This document shows positions 6,095 through 8,449 of a DNA stretch of 8,449 nt, piece after piece; position 1 is the stretch's first letter, and every line of letters begins with the position of its first letter. The position numbers and the translations under genes were made by a program. Origin of the DNA: Armatimonadota bacterium. Lineage in GTDB: Bacteria; Armatimonadota; Zipacnadia; Zipacnadales; UBA11051. The DNA is taken from positions 1-8,449 of the forward strand of contig DPJP01000501.1 of the NCBI GenBank assembly GCA_003542955.1. The letters run 5' to 3'. The notes under the pieces are model-generated. The model made no database searches. It was not told where the DNA came from and saw only the letters and a program-made list of their open reading frames with translations.

Positions 6095-8449
6095 TCACTC
6101 AGGCATGTTGTACTCGACGATCATGCCTTGCTCATCGCCGAGCGAGGTGGGCTCGCCGGTCTCGGGGTCGCGATTCCCCGCCTTGATGTGGAAGATGGGT
6201 ATTCCGCGTTTGCGCGCCCTTGCGACCATTTCGGTTGTCCCGCCCCTTCCGCGCGCGGGTTTGCCGTCCCAGATCGCGATCAGCACGTCGCTCGTGTCGA
6301 CAACCAGTTGCCCGACTTGCTGGTATGCGTCTTCACGGTTGAGCGTTGCCGGCATGGCGAATGCGCCTGCTGCCGTGGACTTCAGCTCGACGAACCTGGC
6401 GTGGGTATCCGGGTCGGCGAAGTCCTCGACGTATGCCTCCTCGGGCATCGGCAATGGGACGATGAGTTCGGTGTCGGGGCGGCCAATGCCCTCCTCGGCT
6501 ACCATCATATCCGCGCCATCCGCGAGGGGCGAGACGATCGTCCGCGGGCGCTCCCCGAAAACCCGCTCGATGCGGTCGAATACCTCGGCGACGGCCTGCC
6601 GTAGCTTCTCCGGCTCGGCCAGGACGCGGTGGCCGGTCACACCGATTCGCAGCTCATCTATCCACTCACCTTCGGTGCCGCCGGGGAAGTTCATATACCG
6701 GAACTTGCCGTGAAGCGGACCCACATCCGTGCGATGGGCCTCCTTTGCCTTGTGATTGCCCGCCCACACATGGACAAGGGGCTTGCAGCGGTCCTTGACT
6801 ATGGCGATAACGTCGCCTGTTCCACCCTCGCCCTGGGCGGGTTGGCCGTCCCAGATCGCCGTCATGATATCGCAGTGCTCGGCGATGAAGTGGCCTGTCT
6901 CGTAGTAGGCCCGGTCCCGTGTTGCCGTCGGCCGGATGCGGACGATATCGACGGCTCGCTCGCTCAGCCAGTGGCGGAATTCCTGTCGCTTCTCTGCTGC
7001 CCCATAGTCCTCCGCATGACTGTCTGTGGTCCCAAAGTCGGTCATGTAGTCATCCTCATCGACGGGGAGGACGGCGATGAGACGAGCGGCGGGGTCGTGC
7101 ATCAACTCACGGGCGACGAGCCTGTCCGCACCGACGGCGAGGGGGGAGAAGACGGTCAGCGCGCAGTCGGGGTAGCGCTTCTGGATGAAGCGCACCGCGC
7201 GCCCGATACCTGCCGTCAGCAGCTTCATCCGGGCCTCGTCGAGGTTGATGTGACCGGTGATGCCGACGCGGAGCGCGTCCTTCCCGCCGATCTGCGTAAA
7301 CGCAGTGAACTCGTTCGAATCCACATGCATGCGCAGGATGTTCTCCGGCGGCAGGCTGGACAACTCGTACTTCTTCCTCCCGCCCAGGGTGCTCATCGTG
7401 ATGACTGCTTCCATCGAGCGGGCCCCGTGGCGGTACCGCGTTGTCTTGAGGAATGCATCCATGACACCGGGATCGAGCCGGAAGCCCTCGGTGTCATCCC
7501 GAAGGTGCTTTGCGTGCCGCTTGAGCAGCGAGTGGAGGAGCACGGCCCTGCGAATCGGGTAGAGCTGGTCGGTGATCGAGTCGGGAATGCCGTTGATACC
7601 GCGCACATCCATGTAAGCCTGCAGGCGACTGATGAAGTCGGGCTTCTTGGCCGCGCGGCAGTCGGGTCCGTCACCACTGCAGAACTCATGGAAACTGTGG
7701 CAGGTCGCGCCGGCAAACACGTAGATGCCGCCGCCCGTGGCGAATGTGCGGCCGCCATCGACGAACTCGCCATCCTGCATAGGCGCGAGGAAATAGCGCA
7801 GCCACCCGAGTTGACGTTCACCACACGGGGTGTCGAACTCATCCCAGAACACAACAGGGAGCCGCCCCTGCAGGCAGAGATCGCGGGCCTGGTGAAAGGC
7901 GGGCGCAAGCTCCTCGGGGCTCTCGAACTGCGACAGGTTGAATGTCAACTGATCTTCTTTCCTCAGCTTGAGGCGCTCGGCAATCTGCTTGACGACAAAC
8001 GACTTCCCTGCGCCCGGCGGGCCGAATACCGCAATGGAGAGGGGCTTGGCAGTCTTCTTGCCGCTCAGGTGCGCCTTGAAGGCGTTGAGCACGCTCCTGA
8101 CACCCTCGATCTCGTGGCGATCCGCGCTCTCCCAGCCGCCGATAGACTCGACCGGCACATTCCTGAGCGCCTTCGCCGTGCCTATCCGAACGATTTCACG
8201 AGCCAACGTGCAGACCGCGTCCGCGGCGCGAGACTCGGCCACCGCATGGGTGTCCGCGCCGGCTCGCCCAACGACGTCCTCGAGAATCGTCCAGCGCCCT
8301 TCGGCCCACCTATCGGCCGCCGAGGCGAGTACGCCGGTGGCGCAGAAGACGCCCAGGGCCCAGGCGTCCTTCAGGTCCTCCTCGAGTCGCCCCGCCCTGT
8401 CGGTCTTCTCCTGCGGAGTGAACGTCGGCACACCGTCGAGGCCGACAAC
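6095..8449 (-). CDS. AAA+ ATPase fused to two tandem SLOG-like nucleotide-binding domains (N-terminus off window)
   Basis: The frame is open to the right edge. A GTG at 8431 could be a start, but no Shine-Dalgarno is seen and six sense codons precede it, so I treat the gene as partial. Numbering from 8431, 778 residues are visible. Residues 1-106 are an unassigned helical region. The AAA+ domain (about 107-345) has Walker A GPPGAGKS at 137-144 (Lys143), Walker B VVFWDEFD at 193-200 (Asp197, Glu198), and a sensor-2-like GARSME at 336-341. Two homologous SLOG-like Rossmann domains follow. SLOG1 (387-558) has GITGH, SPLAVGAD, and AIWDG with GEGGTGD. SLOG2 (594-753) has GVTGHR, SPLADGAD, and AIWDG with GRGGTTE. 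SLOG domains bind or process nucleotides and related signals. No signal peptide or membrane segment is visible in this part. I infer a nucleotide-sensing ATPase, perhaps in defence or stress. Confidence 0.85.
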   Translation of the reverse strand, partial: VVGLDGVPTFTPQEKTDRAGRLEEDLKDAWALGVFCATGVLASAADRWAEGRWTILEDVVGRAGADTHAVAESRAADAVCTLAREIVRIGTAKALRNVPVESIGGWESADRHEIEGVRSVLNAFKAHLSGKKTAKPLSIAVFGPPGAGKSFVVKQIAERLKLRKEDQLTFNLSQFESPEELAPAFHQARDLCLQGRLPVVFWDEFDTPCGERQLGWLRYFLAPMQDGEFVDGGRTFATGGGIYVFAGATCHSFHEFCSGDGPDCRAAKKPDFISRLQAYMDVRGINGIPDSITDQLYPIRRAVLLHSLLKRHAKHLRDDTEGFRLDPGVMDAFLKTTRYRHGARSMEAVITMSTLGGRKKYELSSLPPENILRMHVDSNEFTAFTQIGGKDALRVGITGHINLDEARMKLLTAGIGRAVRFIQKRYPDCALTVFSPLAVGADRLVARELMHDPAARLIAVLPVDEDDYMTDFGTTDSHAEDYGAAEKRQEFRHWLSERAVDIVRIRPTATRDRAYYETGHFIAEHCDIMTAIWDGQPAQGEGGTGDVIAIVKDRCKPLVHVWAGNHKAKEAHRTDVGPLHGKFRYMNFPGGTEGEWIDELRIGVTGHRVLAEPEKLRQAVAEVFDRIERVFGERPRTIVSPLADGADMMVAEEGIGRPDTELIVPLPMPEEAYVEDFADPDTHARFVELKSTAAGAFAMPATLNREDAYQQVGQLVVDTSDVLIAIWDGKPARGRGGTTEMVARARKRGIPIFHIKAGNRDPETGEPTSLGDEQGMIVEYNMPE
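6173..6652 (-). other. SLOG-like domain 2 of the AAA-SLOG protein
   Basis: Residues 594-753 of the fusion. It has RIGVTGHR, SPLADGAD and GRGGTTE, the last keeping the glutamate (Glu734) seen in LOG-type GTxE loops. It parallels domain 1 throughout, and about 25 residues of C-terminal tail follow. Confidence 0.72.
6758..7273 (-). other. SLOG-like domain 1 of the AAA-SLOG protein
   Basis: Residues 387-558 of the fusion. A beta-strand/glycine loop RVGITGH opens the fold, SPLAVGAD marks the second conserved loop, and the late loop is GEGGTGD, where Asp540 stands at the position of the LOG-family GTxE glutamate. It ends HVWAGN, matching HIKAGN at the end of domain 2, so the pair arose by tandem duplication. 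Confidence 0.7.

Noticed and set aside
5783..6604. Plus-strand open frame of 273 codons across the repeat element and the end of the AAA-SLOG gene
   Set aside because: It overlaps the amidohydrolase end, the inverted repeat, and the antisense of a well-supported SLOG domain. Its translation has no recognisable motif.
6095..8449. DprA or lysine decarboxylase/LOG enzyme assignment
   Set aside because: The SLOG-like domains share loops with these families, but two tandem copies behind an AAA+ domain do not match DprA or LOG architecture.

Overview
The window is GC-rich bacterial chromosome (my estimate is 60-65% GC) holding six protein genes in three blocks. Nothing identifies the species. The mix of a Tat-type signal, a GH2 glycosidase, an Amidohydro_2 protein, a Reg_prop-like propeller and intergenic GCGGATGAN-type repeats would suit a free-living heterotroph of Armatimonadota or Planctomycetota type, but this is a loose inference. 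No rRNA, tRNA, CRISPR array, integrase or transposase was seen.

Block 1 (1-2803, + strand) looks like an operon. It holds the C-terminal part of a radical SAM/SPASM enzyme (cut by the left edge), a small secreted propeller-like protein starting 5 nt after the enzyme's stop, and a 279-residue cysteine-rich protein with its own strong Shine-Dalgarno. The cysteine-rich protein is the most striking feature: a Tat-like N-terminus, then about 180 residues with 23 cysteines. Nineteen of these sit in an aromatic-x-Cys motif, repeated every 6 or 8 residues. Next to a seven-cysteine SPASM enzyme, this suggests a large post-translationally modified polypeptide that is modified in the cytoplasm and exported folded. 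I do not recognise it as a named family.

Block 2 (2926-5853) is a divergent pair with catabolic functions: a GH2 glycoside hydrolase (minus strand) with both catalytic glutamates, and an Amidohydro_2 metal-dependent hydrolase or decarboxylase (plus strand). A compound GC-rich hairpin lies where the GH2 gene converges on block 1. A long imperfect inverted-repeat element of about 236 bp, built from short tandem units, lies after the amidohydrolase.

Block 3 (6095-8449, minus strand, running off the right edge) is a large protein with an AAA+ ATPase domain followed by two tandem SLOG-like (nucleotide-binding, LOG/DprA-type Rossmann) domains. SLOG domains are known as sensors or producers of nucleotide signals in immunity systems such as Thoeris ThsA, so this is a candidate nucleotide-sensing conflict or stress ATPase. 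Its partners would lie beyond the right edge.
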